Part shown: positions 50,019 through 59,400 of the stretch, piece by piece
Numbering within the stretch: the stretch's first letter is position 1
How the letters are laid out: the number at the start of each line of letters is the position of its first letter
Assembly: GCA_031551125.1 (NCBI GenBank)
Contig: JAVBOB010000009.1
Location: 124,001 to 188,000, forward strand
Length of the DNA: 64,000 bases
Direction of reading: 5' to 3'
DNA from: JAIRNF01 sp031551125
Lineage (GTDB): Bacteria > Bacteroidota > Bacteroidia > Bacteroidales > UBA932
The notes under the pieces: model-generated
What the model was told of the DNA's origin: nothing
Seen by the model: the letters and a program-made list of their open reading frames with translations, nothing else
Database searches by the model: none
Translations under genes and position numbers: made by a program

Positions 50019-50813
50019 TTACACCGCAATAGGTGCTTTAATTCCCGGATATGGGTCGTAGCCCGTTAGCGTAAAATCCTCATAGTTGAACCCGAAAATA
50101 TCGGTAACGGCTGGGTTAATTGCTATCGCAGGAAGTGAACGGGGCTCCCGCTCCAGCTGGGTTTTAACCTGTTCAATATGGTTTTTGTAAATATGCGTAT
50201 CGCCCAGCGTATGGATAAATTCTCCGGCTTGCAAGCCGGTTACCTGCGCTACCATCATGGTGAGTAGCGCGTAAGAGGCTATGTTGAACGGAACACCTAA
50301 AAACACATCGGCGCTACGCTGGTACAGCTGGCAAGAAAGCTTACCATCGGCAACGTAAAACTGAAACAGCGCGTGACATGGGGGCAAAGCCATATTATGT
50401 AAATCGCCCACGTTCCAGGCGCTCACAATATGACGACGTGAATCGGGATTATTTTTTATTGATTTTATCAGCTCCATAATTTGGTCAACATGCTTACCGT
50501 CAGGCGTAGGCCATGAGCGCCACTGGTAACCGTAAATATGTCCGAGGCTTCCGTCTTCGTTAGCCCACTCATCCCAAATGCTAACTCCATGCTCGTTGAG
50601 GTACTTAACGTTGGTATCCCCATTCAGAAACCAAAGCAATTCGTAAACGATTGATTTTAAGTGTAGTTTCTTTGTAGTTAGCAGCGGAAACCCTTCGGAA
50701 AGGTCAAACCTCATTTGGTGACCGAATATGCTGATTGTTCCCGTTCCTGTTCGGTCGGTTTTTTCAGCGCCCTTTTCCAGTATGGTTTCCAGAAGGGAAA
50801 GATATTGTTTCAT
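50019..50813 (-). CDS. thyA: thymidylate synthase
   Basis: 264 residues, the exact size of the E. coli enzyme. It methylates dUMP with methylene-tetrahydrofolate. Cys146 in PPCHALFQFYV is the nucleophile, at the same number as in E. coli. Other motifs: RTGTGTISIFGHQMRFDL, LYQRSADVFLGVPFNIASYAL, and the C-terminal FTLTGYDPYPGIKAPIAV. Upstream of folA. Confidence 0.97.
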   Translation of the reverse strand: MKQYLSLLETILEKGAEKTDRTGTGTISIFGHQMRFDLSEGFPLLTTKKLHLKSIVYELLWFLNGDTNVKYLNEHGVSIWDEWANEDGSLGHIYGYQWRSWPTPDGKHVDQIMELIKSIKNNPDSRRHIVSAWNVGDLHNMALPPCHALFQFYVADGKLSCQLYQRSADVFLGVPFNIASYALLTMMVAQVTGLQAGEFIHTLGDTHIYKNHIEQVKTQLEREPRSLPAIAINPAVTDIFGFNYEDFTLTGYDPYPGIKAPIAV

Positions 50814-50841
50814 AGAGAGTCAAATTCTGTATTAGTTGGCT

Positions 50842-51056
50842 TACCCCCAACCCCCTAAAGGGGGCTCTTTCAACACATAATCAAAGCCTTTCTTAAGGCA
50901 ACCTAATTTTTTAACCGCAAAGAACGCAAAGGGTTTCGCAAGGGACGCAAAGAAATAGGCATGTGAATTTCTTATTCTCGTCTCAGATATTCTATGTGCC
51001 CCTATGTACCTATTGTGCCTATGTGTTGAAAAGCCCCCTTTAGGGGGTTGGGGGTA
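50842..51056. repeat. second gene-less copy of the GxxExxY-related composite repeat
   Basis: In the gap 50814-51221: CCCCAACCCCCTAAAGGGGG at one end and GCCCCCTTTAGGGGGTTGGG at the other (inverted), with CAACACAT / ATGTGTTG inside them, then the core TTTTTTAACCGCAAAGAACG...GGGACGCAAAGAAA, then CTATGTGCCCCTATGTACCT...TGTGCCTATGTGTTGAAAAG. It is a near copy of 14998-15237, complete on both sides here. Confidence 0.75.
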
Positions 51057-51176
51057 AATGATATTGCTGTACAAAACTACGTTTTTTTTGAGAATAGCCT
51101 GTTTTATCAGCTTAAGTTAAACATCATTTGGACGAGCTATGTTCTGATTCCCGATTTCTGGCGTCTAAAAAATCCC

Positions 51177-51184
51177 TATCTTTG
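51177..51184 (+). promoter_or_regulatory. lepA -7 box
   Basis: TATCTTTG matches TAnnTTTG, 37 nt before the lepA ATG. The -33 region has TTCTG at a shorter spacing, so the -33 box is weak. Confidence 0.5.
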
Positions 51185-51221
51185 TCGGCTCTAATTATTT
51201 CAAAGAATCTCTGCTGAGTAG

Positions 51222-53009
51222 ATGAACAACATTCGGAATTTTTGCATTATCGCCCATATCGACCACGGTAAAAGTACGCTTGCCGACCGCTTACTACAAG
51301 CCACAAAAACCTTATCGGAACGGGATTTTCAAGATCAGGTGCTGGATAGCATGGACTTGGAGCGGGAGAAGGGTATTACTATTAAAAGTCATGCAATACA
51401 GATGGACTATGAGCAGGATGGGCAGAAGTATGTGCTTAACCTGATTGATACTCCGGGCCACGTTGACTTTTCGTATGAGGTGTCACGCGCTATTGCTTCT
51501 TGCGAAGGCGCGTTGCTGATTGTTGACTCTACGCAGGGAATACAGGCGCAAACCATATCCAACCTTTACCTGGCGTTGGAACATGACCTTGAAATTATTC
51601 CCATACTCAACAAGATTGATATGGATGCGGCCATGATTGAAGAAGGCAAAGACCAAATTGTGGATTTACTGGGCTGTAAGCGGGATGATATTATTTTGGC
51701 CAGCGGTAAAACCGGACAAGGCGTTGACGATATTTTAAAGGCGATTATTGAACGTATTCCTTCTCCAAAGGGCGATGTAAGCGCACCTCTGCAAGCGTTG
51801 ATTTTCGACTCGGTATTTAACTCTTTCCGTGGAATCATTGCCTACTTTAAGGTACAGAATGGGGTTATTCGGAAAGCTGATAAGGTTAAGTTCTTTGCTA
51901 CCGGAAAGGAGTATGAGGCTGATGAAGTAGGTGTGCTAAAGCTAGCCCTTCATCCGCAAAAGGAGGTTTGTGCGGGCGATGTAGGCTATATTATATCGGG
52001 GATAAAAACGGCAACCGAGGTAAAGGTTGGTGATACGATTACACATGTTGAGAAGCCCTGTAAGGAAGCAATATCCGGCTTTGAAGATGTGAAGCCGATG
52101 GTATTTGCGGGTATTTACCCTGTATCAACAGATGAGTACGAAGATTTGCGTGCTTCGATGGAGAAGCTGCAGCTAAACGATGCTTCACTTACGTTTGAGC
52201 CGGAATCGTCGTTGGCATTGGGCTTTGGCTTCCGTTGCGGGTTCTTGGGTCTGCTCCACATGGAAATTATTCAGGAGCGCCTGTACCGCGAGTTTGATAT
52301 GGATGTTATTACAACCGTACCCAACGTGTCATTTAATGTTTACACCAATAAGGGTGAAGAGATAACGGTGCATAACCCGTCAGGCTTACCCGCTCCAACG
52401 CTTGTTGATAGGATAGAGGAGCCTTATATAAGCTCACAGGTAATCACAAAAACCGAGTATTTGGGGGCTGTTATGAAGCTATGCCTTGACCGTAGAGGTA
52501 CGCTTAAAACCCAAACGTTTTTAACTACCGACCGTGTAGAGCTTACGTTTGATATGCCGCTATCGGAAATTGTTTTTGACTTTTACGATAAATTAAAAAG
52601 TATATCGAAAGGCTACGCTTCTTTTGACTACTCGCTAACCGATTACCGGCCTGCCGACTTGGTGAAGCTTGATATTCTACTAAACAGCGAGCAGGTGGAT
52701 GCGCTTTCCAGCCTTATTCACCGCGACCACTCATACGATTTCGGACGTAAGATGTGTGAGAAGCTGAAGGAACTTATACCCCGTCAACAGTTTGATATTG
52801 CCATACAGGCCGCCATTGGAGCAAAGATTATTGCCCGCGAAACGGTAAAGGCCGTGCGTAAAGACGTTACAGCGAAGTGTTACGGTGGTGATATATCTCG
52901 TAAGCGTAAGCTGCTGGAAAAACAGAAGAAGGGTAAGAAGCGTATGCGCCAGGTAGGTAATGTGGAGGTTCCACAAGAAGCTTTCCTTGCCGTACTTAAG
53001 ATGGATTAA
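51222..53009 (+). CDS. lepA: elongation factor 4
   Basis: 595 residues. A translational GTPase that back-translocates or remodels ribosomes. The G-domain reads IAHIDHGKSTLADRLL (P-loop), REKGITIK (switch I), DTPGHVDFSYEV and NKIDMD. The LepA-specific C-terminal domain reads VSFNVYTNKGEE...AVRKDVTAKCYGGDISRKRKLLEKQKKGKKRMR. Length is normal. Confidence 0.97.
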   Translation: MNNIRNFCIIAHIDHGKSTLADRLLQATKTLSERDFQDQVLDSMDLEREKGITIKSHAIQMDYEQDGQKYVLNLIDTPGHVDFSYEVSRAIASCEGALLIVDSTQGIQAQTISNLYLALEHDLEIIPILNKIDMDAAMIEEGKDQIVDLLGCKRDDIILASGKTGQGVDDILKAIIERIPSPKGDVSAPLQALIFDSVFNSFRGIIAYFKVQNGVIRKADKVKFFATGKEYEADEVGVLKLALHPQKEVCAGDVGYIISGIKTATEVKVGDTITHVEKPCKEAISGFEDVKPMVFAGIYPVSTDEYEDLRASMEKLQLNDASLTFEPESSLALGFGFRCGFLGLLHMEIIQERLYREFDMDVITTVPNVSFNVYTNKGEEITVHNPSGLPAPTLVDRIEEPYISSQVITKTEYLGAVMKLCLDRRGTLKTQTFLTTDRVELTFDMPLSEIVFDFYDKLKSISKGYASFDYSLTDYRPADLVKLDILLNSEQVDALSSLIHRDHSYDFGRKMCEKLKELIPRQQFDIAIQAAIGAKIIARETVKAVRKDVTAKCYGGDISRKRKLLEKQKKGKKRMRQVGNVEVPQEAFLAVLKMD

Positions 53010-53029
53010 TACTTCTCAGCATAGCACGT

Positions 53030-53165
53030 CATTGCGAGCGAAGCGTGGCAGCCTACTCAATTAGAGAGAGATTGCCACGCTTCGCTCGCAATGACGCTTT
53101 AATTTAACCGGCTTGCAATAATGGTAAAATAAAAGGAGCTACGATAAAATTTATCATAGCCCTTT
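53030..53165. repeat. GTCATTGCGAGC unit and following terminator-like hairpin
   Basis: 53030-53099 is a complete palindromic unit with CGTCATTGCGAGCGAAGCGT and ACGCTTCGCTCGCAATGACG arms. At about 53131-53165, AAAGGAGCTACGATAAA and TTTATCATAGCCCTTT form an imperfect hairpin followed by T-rich DNA. Both lie between the convergent lepA and DUF5723 genes and could end transcription from both sides. Confidence 0.75.
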
Positions 53166-53191
53166 CTTGTTTTAATAGTTTGCTTTCTATC

Positions 53192-54595
53192 CTAAAACGC
53201 AACATTGCGTGAGCACGGTACGGCATTTCGATTAGGGTTATATTCTTCAAGGTAGTTGTATCCTTTTATTTTCTTTGAAGGGCTGTTGTTGCAGCCCAGC
53301 CTAAGGTTTAATCCGAATTGGAAGGTGGCGTAGTTTGCGTCAAACGGCTTGAATAAGCCTATAATATTATCGGTAGTAAAATGAACTCCCACAACACCCA
53401 AATGCGCGCCAATGCCAATACCAACGTTAAAGTAGGAGTAGGGTGTTACAGTGTACGATAACCCTAAATCAAACGTTTGAAGATTGCTACTAAATGCGGT
53501 TGCCGTTATAGCCCAAGGTAAGGTTTTAGTTTGCACCTCTACCATACCTGTCAATCCTACCTTTATGTACTCATTTAAGGGGCGGTTTGCACCCACCATA
53601 ACAACCGGAGTAAGCATTTGGGTAAATTTCTCTTCGGTATAATCTAAACGGGCAAATGATTTTATCTCATCAATCAACGCATCATACTCGTTAACGGGAG
53701 CATAGGGGCCGGTAAAGTTGAGGGTGCCGCTTTGGCTAAACTTACGAACGTTCTTGCTCCAAGTGATAACGCCTACATTCAGTAGGCTGGCTGACAGCTC
53801 CCAATCGTTATCGAATTGTTTGATAATTCCTAAATCAACTCCAGCACCAAAGTTTGAGAAGCTGAACATGAACTTGTTAAGGTTAATGTTCGGCTCAAAA
53901 TCGCTAACTTTTCCGGTTACCGGATCCATGGTTACTGTACCGGGTACGCTCATTCTGGCCAGTATGTTAGAGGTCAACCGCAAGTCGTAAGACATGGGGT
54001 CTGTATAAAAGTCGGCCGTATTGTTGGTGCTTTTAATCCCCAGTCTACCAAAAAGTAGCTTGGGGCGTACACCAATCCATAAGCTGGGGTCTATTTCTCG
54101 GGCGTAGTTAAATGCAAACTCACGGTAGTAAACGGCATCGGCCAATGGTTCTCCGCTAACAGTTTGTCCTATATATCCGGCGTTTCCCTTCAGCAGCATT
54201 TCTATCGGGTCTTTTGAAATGCTCGTTATTCCACTTACTCGTTCATTAATGGTAAGCTGGTAGTATGACCTTTCCTTACGGTAACCTACTGTAATAAGGT
54301 TTAGCGAACCTTGTACGGCAAGCACATTTTTATTATGCAGGTTAGAGATAACATCATTAACCGGCAATACATCCTGTCCTGCACCAAGCGAGTTGTAAGA
54401 CATGGGAGCATAAGCTCCGGCCGAAATATTACCAACAACGGGAATACCGATAATCCATCCGCAGGGAATAGCCACAGCCGGATTAAGATTGTTGGACTGT
54501 GGGATATCGTGCATTTGGTACAGCGTCATATTCTGCTGAGCACGAAGAGTTAGCGCAGAAAGTAGTATTAGTACGAGGAGAAGGTTATTTTTCAT
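53192..54595 (-). CDS. DUF5723 family outer-membrane protein
   Basis: 467 residues with a signal peptide (LLVLILLSALTLRAQ). The start QQNMTLYQMHDIPQSNNLNPAVAIPCGWIIGIPVVGNISAGA and repeated short amphipathic strands (e.g. VGIGIGAHLGVVGVHF) are typical of DUF5723 barrel-like proteins of Bacteroidota, related to the PorV/PorP-like OMPs. Function unknown. It follows the lipoprotein gene by 15 nt. Confidence 0.8.
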   Translation of the reverse strand: MKNNLLLVLILLSALTLRAQQNMTLYQMHDIPQSNNLNPAVAIPCGWIIGIPVVGNISAGAYAPMSYNSLGAGQDVLPVNDVISNLHNKNVLAVQGSLNLITVGYRKERSYYQLTINERVSGITSISKDPIEMLLKGNAGYIGQTVSGEPLADAVYYREFAFNYAREIDPSLWIGVRPKLLFGRLGIKSTNNTADFYTDPMSYDLRLTSNILARMSVPGTVTMDPVTGKVSDFEPNINLNKFMFSFSNFGAGVDLGIIKQFDNDWELSASLLNVGVITWSKNVRKFSQSGTLNFTGPYAPVNEYDALIDEIKSFARLDYTEEKFTQMLTPVVMVGANRPLNEYIKVGLTGMVEVQTKTLPWAITATAFSSNLQTFDLGLSYTVTPYSYFNVGIGIGAHLGVVGVHFTTDNIIGLFKPFDANYATFQFGLNLRLGCNNSPSKKIKGYNYLEEYNPNRNAVPCSRNVAF

Positions 54596-54610
54596 GGGTG
54601 GTTTTGGGTC

Positions 54611-55204
54611 TTAGAGTGAGAACCCCGCTCGCAAACCGGCTTTTAATCCTAACTTCAAGCCAAGCGAACCTTCCAAAAGTTCAGCATTTGTTATTCCGCT
54701 TTCTTTTGCCGTTAGCGTTATGTTGACATATACAATTCCTACTTGGCTTATAGGAATGGTTCCACTACTCTCAAGACGAACCACTTGCAGCTGGCTATTT
54801 TCTCCTTGGGGCAACGTTTGGTTTGCGAGAAGAAGATGTGTTGCTCCACTTTTTGTTCTGGCATAGTAGCTGAACGAAACATCTATTTTATTGGTAAACG
54901 CGTTGTTCGTGAATATTTTTGGTTCAATCCAGGCAATGGTGTAACCTTTGCCTGTAAGATCAACAAGATATGTAGGAAATTCAACGGTAAGAATTACGGG
55001 GGTTGCAGGAGAAATAGTTATTGATGTAATAGGCCTAGCATCAGTACGGAAAAAATCTGCAAGTCGAAATGCTGTATCGGTTAAAGGAAATGCAACTTCA
55101 TAGTCGTTGATTATATGCTTTGGAAGCGATTCTGCCTTATAGTCACAAGCGTTTAGGCTGAGTAATGAAATTGCTCCAACAAGAAATACTTTAAATAATC
55201 GCAT
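54611..55204 (-). CDS. predicted lipoprotein of unknown function
   Basis: 197 residues. The lipobox LLSLNAC is clear, with Cys about residue 20. The mature part reads like beta-rich sequence (SITISPATPVILTVEFPTYLVDLTGKG, LLLANQTLPQ). It ends in an unusual leucine/glycine run, LLEGSLGLKLGLKAGLRAGF, which resembles an amphipathic strand. I do not recognise the family. Its 15-nt distance to the DUF5723 gene suggests a two-gene outer-membrane unit. Confidence 0.75.
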   Translation of the reverse strand: MRLFKVFLVGAISLLSLNACDYKAESLPKHIINDYEVAFPLTDTAFRLADFFRTDARPITSITISPATPVILTVEFPTYLVDLTGKGYTIAWIEPKIFTNNAFTNKIDVSFSYYARTKSGATHLLLANQTLPQGENSQLQVVRLESSGTIPISQVGIVYVNITLTAKESGITNAELLEGSLGLKLGLKAGLRAGFSL

Positions 55205-55246
55205 GGTAAAAAAATTAATGTATAGATTTATAGATGGAAAAAGCAG

Positions 55247-56449
55247 CTATTGTTTTTTCTTATAACATTTTACCCATTCAATGCTGAGATTTTTGGGTAA
55301 ATGATGTTCGCTGATGTTATCCGTAATACCGGATGAGAAGCCTAGGTATAGAGGAACGCCAATATTTGCAGGTATTTTATATACGGTTTTTCCGTTAATC
55401 AGCCAGCTAATACTTTTTTCATTCCACTCCAGCTCAAATATATAAAACTGGTCATGCAGGTGAGCCAGCTTCTTTCTTTCCAGCCTCTTACTATCAGTAT
55501 AAATACCTGATGTTACATATCCGTCTATAAGCTTACAAACGGTAATATGCGGAAGCATTTTATCACTGCCCAGCCAAAAAGCATGGTACAGGTGCTTGGT
55601 ATCAGACATTTTTATTTTTGCCACAAAGCGACCGTACTGTTGGCGGAAGCTGCCGGAGGTATTAAGCATGCCGGATGTGTAGCTAAACGTTTTGGGGATG
55701 AAGCCCAGCTTAGCATCCCAGGCCAGCCCATTTGCTGTTTCTTTGCGGGTAACAATGCTGAGAGTACCATCGGTAAGGGCTAAATTTTTTCCATCGGTAG
55801 GCAGCTGCAGCTCGCTGGCTTGTGCGTAGGTTTGGTTGAGCAGTACTTCGCCCCAAAAGGGTTTGGTTGACCAGTGCTCTTTTATAGGAAGCACCCCCAT
55901 TTTATCTTCAAACGCACACTCCCAGCTACAGAATTCGGCAAAAGTTTTTTCATTCTGCTTTTTCAGCTTATCTCGTCGTGTAACAGTATCCGATTTGCTT
56001 AGCTGCTTATGCTCTTCAAACAGCTTGTACTCTTCAGTTTCTTTATGTCTATTCTTATTTTGCAAGAATTGCTTACGCGCTATAAAGCTATCGCTATTTA
56101 TCTCCTCTTCAATTCGTAAGAATTCGGCTACGGCCGGAGAGTCTGTTTGTTCGTTCGTTTTCAGATAAGCATGTACTTCCTTGCTCTTTTTCAGCTTAAG
56201 GTAACGTCGTTCGGCCATTGCCTCGGGGCTATTCTTGTATGATAGCCTTTTAATCTCGTTCAGCTTACGAGCGTGACCAGGTAGTGCAACGTATTCCTTT
56301 AGCGCAAGGTAGCGCAGGTATTCTTCGGAGCTATCCAGCTGGGTAAAGCGAGCATACGCCTCCTCCACTTTGTTAAGCTGGGCTTCATACTTATGGGTGG
56401 ATGGAATTCCACCACCGAACAGTGATCTGAGAAAGTTTAGCATAGGCAT
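55247..56449 (-). CDS. GH16-like lectin-fold protein lacking the catalytic motif
   Basis: 400 residues. The first 160 or so are charged helical sequence (KVEEAYARFTQLD...KLKKQNEKTFAEF), probably coiled coil. From about residue 190 the sequence has a GH16/concanavalin-like pattern: FSYTSGMLNTSGSFRQQYGRFVAKIKMSDTKHLYHAFWLGSD, then FYIFELEWNEKSISWLINGKTVYKIP. The E-x-D-x-x-E catalytic motif that should follow HAFWL is absent (KMLPHITVCKLIDG). No signal peptide is seen. Probably a carbohydrate-binding or structural protein. Confidence 0.7.
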   Translation of the reverse strand: MPMLNFLRSLFGGGIPSTHKYEAQLNKVEEAYARFTQLDSSEEYLRYLALKEYVALPGHARKLNEIKRLSYKNSPEAMAERRYLKLKKSKEVHAYLKTNEQTDSPAVAEFLRIEEEINSDSFIARKQFLQNKNRHKETEEYKLFEEHKQLSKSDTVTRRDKLKKQNEKTFAEFCSWECAFEDKMGVLPIKEHWSTKPFWGEVLLNQTYAQASELQLPTDGKNLALTDGTLSIVTRKETANGLAWDAKLGFIPKTFSYTSGMLNTSGSFRQQYGRFVAKIKMSDTKHLYHAFWLGSDKMLPHITVCKLIDGYVTSGIYTDSKRLERKKLAHLHDQFYIFELEWNEKSISWLINGKTVYKIPANIGVPLYLGFSSGITDNISEHHLPKNLSIEWVKCYKKKQ

Positions 56450-56522
56450 AAAAACTAAAACCGTGAAGCGAAAAACGCAACTTCACGGTAAAAGTATAAA
56501 TATTTGTCGAAACTACAGCATT

Positions 56523-57218
56523 TTAAGCTGATATAAGCTTAAAGCCCTTGCCTCTTACATTAATAATTTGGATGGTTGGATCCTCCTTCATGTACTTACG
56601 AAGCTTGGTAATGTAAACGTCCATACTTCTGGCGTTGAAGTAGCTATCATCGTTCCAAATGGTACGTAGTGCAAAATTTCTATCCAAAATGCCATTGCGG
56701 TTAAAGCACAAGTATTTTAACAGCTCCGACTCCTTAGCGGTGAGCTTTTGCTCATGATCACCGGATGTAAGCGTTTGCTTTGTTGCGTTGAAGGTGTAAA
56801 TACCAACGGTAAATACATCTTGGTTGCTAACGTTGTCACCACGGGTACGACGCAAAACGGCCTCAACACGCAGTAGCAGCTCTTCAATGCTGAAGGGCTT
56901 GGTCATGTAATCATCCGCACCAGATGAGAAACCCTCAACAATATCTTCCTTCATAGACTTTGCTGTAAGGAAAATAACCGGAATAGAGGAGTTCAGCTGG
57001 CGTATTTCTTTTGCTAGCGTAAACCCATCTTTCTTAGGCATCATAACATCAAGAATACAGATATCGTAGGTCTTGCTTTGAAATCCCTTGAAGGCGGCAT
57101 CCCCATCAGGGAACAGGTCAGTTTCGTATCCCTTCGCTTTAAGGTATTCTCTGAGTAAAACTCCCAAGTTCTCGTCATCTTCTGCTAAGAGAACATTTGC
57201 TTTAATTGATGCATCCAT
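56523..57218 (-). CDS. rprY: response regulator of the RprY/OmpR type
   Basis: 231 residues from the ATG at 57218 (MDASIKANVLLAEDDENLG); an in-frame ATG further upstream lies inside the kinase gene. The receiver has Asp57 in ILDVMMPKKDG. The C-terminal winged helix (LTAKESELLKYLCFNRNGILDRNFALRTIW...YITKLRKYM) binds DNA. It is the partner of the kinase directly upstream; in Bacteroides fragilis RprXY has been tied to envelope and antibiotic responses. The start is 13 nt after the kinase stop. Confidence 0.9.
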   Translation of the reverse strand: MDASIKANVLLAEDDENLGVLLREYLKAKGYETDLFPDGDAAFKGFQSKTYDICILDVMMPKKDGFTLAKEIRQLNSSIPVIFLTAKSMKEDIVEGFSSGADDYMTKPFSIEELLLRVEAVLRRTRGDNVSNQDVFTVGIYTFNATKQTLTSGDHEQKLTAKESELLKYLCFNRNGILDRNFALRTIWNDDSYFNARSMDVYITKLRKYMKEDPTIQIINVRGKGFKLISA

Positions 57219-57231
57219 AGCTAGCTTATCT

Positions 57232-58797
57232 TTAGTTTTTTGTATTGTTATCAATATTTTCTTTGAGTAGGGGAAGGTATATACTAAACGTACTTCCCTG
57301 CCCTTGTTCGCTTTGCAGCCAAATTTGGCCGTCGTGCATTTCGGCAATTTTCTTTACGTAGCTGAGTCCTAACCCGAATCCTTTCACAGAATGTACATTT
57401 CCTGTGGGTACTCTGAAAAACTGGTCGAATATTCGTTTTTGGTACTCTTTGCTTACGCCTATTCCATTGTCTTTCACAGAAACAACTATTCCGTCGTTCT
57501 TGTTCAGCGTAGTAATGCCAATTGTTGGAGAATCTGTTGAATACTTAATAGCGTTGTCAATAAGATTTGAGATGATATTGGTGATATGCACCTCATCTCC
57601 AAAAATGGTCGATTCGCTTGCGTTGAACTCACAGGTAACCTTTACATGCTTTGCCTGAAACTGTAACGAATAGTTCTCTATAGTTTTCCGGATAATGCTG
57701 TGCACATCCAGCGACTTCCGCTTCAGCTTGAATGTTCCACGGTCAAAGATAGCCATTTGTAGCACTTTTTCAACCAGCATTCCTAAACGACGGCTTTCTT
57801 CCCTAACCATTTTTGACAAGTGGTCAACGTTCTTCAGCGATACGGGTATATTTTTATCCTCCAGCATTTGTGCTGCCAATGAGATGGTTGCGATAGGAGT
57901 CTTCAGCTCATGTGTCATGTTGCTTACAAAATCACTTCGTATCTCTGCCAGCCGTTTTTGGCGAAAAATAATGGAGAGCGTGGCAATAAACAGCACAACA
58001 ATTATTAAAATAAGCACAATCGAGGCCAAAAACATAATACCCATTGACCGAATGATTACAATCCCTTGCTTAGGGATGTATACTTGCAAATAGTACTTTG
58101 GCGCTGATTCGGGGTCGTATGGAAATAGCTTTTGCTGGTATATACTCCCTCCTTTGTTCTCATCAAAGCCTTCATCCCGAAGAAGGTAGCTTCCTTCGCT
58201 ATTTGTAATAGCCAGCTTATGGCTTGCTGAAAATCCTCGTTGTTCGAACTCTTTCGTTATCAGTGAGTCAAGCTCTTTTAGCGATGTTCGTTGCTCCAAC
58301 GGCAGGTCTAAGCCTATTACCTTTTCAGTGATACTTTCAACATAAATTCTTTGTGTTAGGCTCGATAAGCCAAATTCATCCTTTTTATATTTACCCTGCG
58401 ATGATAAAACCTTATCAGTAAATAGCCTATATTTTGTACTGTCACCTACGGCAGAGCGTAGGTTATTCATGAAATTTGTTGTGTCAATGGTGGGAATAGT
58501 GATAATGTCGGTGGTTTTTTCTAGTAAGCGCCCTCCGCTGGTGGTAAACGTTCCTTGTGAGGTATAGCTGCTTTTATTGTATCCCCGAGTGGCACCAAGA
58601 GGTGTTCCGCTTAGCGTAACAGTTTCAGTATGGCCGGATTCATGAACAACTTCGGTAAGAATACTTGACATTTGCTGACGCAGCTGGCTCTGTTTGGCTT
58701 TCGAAGCAACGCTGATCCAGCGCGCCTGAATGGTAACCAGTCCAACCATAGAGATGGCAATTATTCCTGCAATAAGCCAAATAAATTTCTTACTCAT
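57232..58797 (-). CDS. rprX: membrane sensor histidine kinase of the RprX type
   Basis: 521 residues. One N-terminal membrane helix, a periplasmic sensor region (about 30-240) and a second membrane helix (MFLASIVLILIIVVLFIATLSIIF) precede the kinase core. Phospho-acceptor His296 is in NMTHELKTPIATI; the ATP-binding boxes are NLIDNAIKYS and VKDNGIGVSKEYQKRIFDQFFRVPTG, then GFGLGLSYVK. Length and order match RprX of Bacteroidota. It heads the rprXY pair. Confidence 0.91.
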   Translation of the reverse strand: MSKKFIWLIAGIIAISMVGLVTIQARWISVASKAKQSQLRQQMSSILTEVVHESGHTETVTLSGTPLGATRGYNKSSYTSQGTFTTSGGRLLEKTTDIITIPTIDTTNFMNNLRSAVGDSTKYRLFTDKVLSSQGKYKKDEFGLSSLTQRIYVESITEKVIGLDLPLEQRTSLKELDSLITKEFEQRGFSASHKLAITNSEGSYLLRDEGFDENKGGSIYQQKLFPYDPESAPKYYLQVYIPKQGIVIIRSMGIMFLASIVLILIIVVLFIATLSIIFRQKRLAEIRSDFVSNMTHELKTPIATISLAAQMLEDKNIPVSLKNVDHLSKMVREESRRLGMLVEKVLQMAIFDRGTFKLKRKSLDVHSIIRKTIENYSLQFQAKHVKVTCEFNASESTIFGDEVHITNIISNLIDNAIKYSTDSPTIGITTLNKNDGIVVSVKDNGIGVSKEYQKRIFDQFFRVPTGNVHSVKGFGLGLSYVKKIAEMHDGQIWLQSEQGQGSTFSIYLPLLKENIDNNTKN

Positions 58798-58821
58798 ATA
58801 ATTAATGGGGAAAGACCGCTA

Positions 58822-58855
58822 ACGTGTAGAATACGTTACACGTGTTACAAAAGTA
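58822..58855 (-). promoter_or_regulatory. rprX -7 box with nearby palindromes
   Basis: On the minus strand TACTTTTG (58848-58855) matches TAnnTTTG. Just downstream, ACGTGTA (58822-58828) and TACACGT (58837-58843) form a dyad, and ACACGTGT (58838-58845) is itself a palindrome. They could be autoregulatory RprY sites; this is inferred only from position. Confidence 0.35.
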
Positions 58856-58913
58856 ATCCTAACGAAAAACAACGATGCGAATTTAACACTAATTATTGTA
58901 TCAAAAAAACGTA

Positions 58914-59321
58914 TTAAAGCTCATTAAAAAAGGTTTTTAACGCACTTGGTATCGGCATTACGGCAATACAGGCTACAATTTCCGGGAGCATACGAATTTT
59001 TGATAGGGTAACAGCATGAAATTCATTAGTTAAAGTCCCTGAAATTTTGAGTAGGTAATCTACGTTTTTAAGCTGGGGCAGTAAATAGCTTCCAACAGTT
59101 CGGTTCGATACAAGCGCATAAGTTAAGCCGCTTACCTCGTCGGAAAATAAGAATGCGGGAAATGCCTGTTCAGATGAGGGAGATAAATGTTCATCTCGGG
59201 CAAGCTTAATGCCCAAACTTTCATTGAGTAGCCATGCCAGCCGGTAGTCATCCTCTGAAGAGTTGATGGCCAATATGGAGAACGGTTCGTTACTTTTTAC
59301 GCTATGTTTTACTTTGCTCAT
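58914..59321 (-). CDS. IPExxxVDY family protein
   Basis: 135 residues. The naming motif appears near the C-terminal half as LLPQLKNVDYLLKI (the P-x-x-x-V-D-Y pattern). The N-terminal FSILAINSSEDDYRLAWLLNESLG and FPAFLFSDEVSGLTYALVSNR are typical of this Bacteroidota-restricted family. Function unknown. In many relatives it precedes pyruvate kinase; here repeats and rnc are next. Confidence 0.85.
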   Translation of the reverse strand: MSKVKHSVKSNEPFSILAINSSEDDYRLAWLLNESLGIKLARDEHLSPSSEQAFPAFLFSDEVSGLTYALVSNRTVGSYLLPQLKNVDYLLKISGTLTNEFHAVTLSKIRMLPEIVACIAVMPIPSALKTFFNEL

Positions 59322-59400
59322 ACGCTATACCTATGGCAAAGGTAGCATTCTAAGTAAAAGTCTGTTGATTTTAAGGTGAAAAACTTCCTAATGGATAGAT

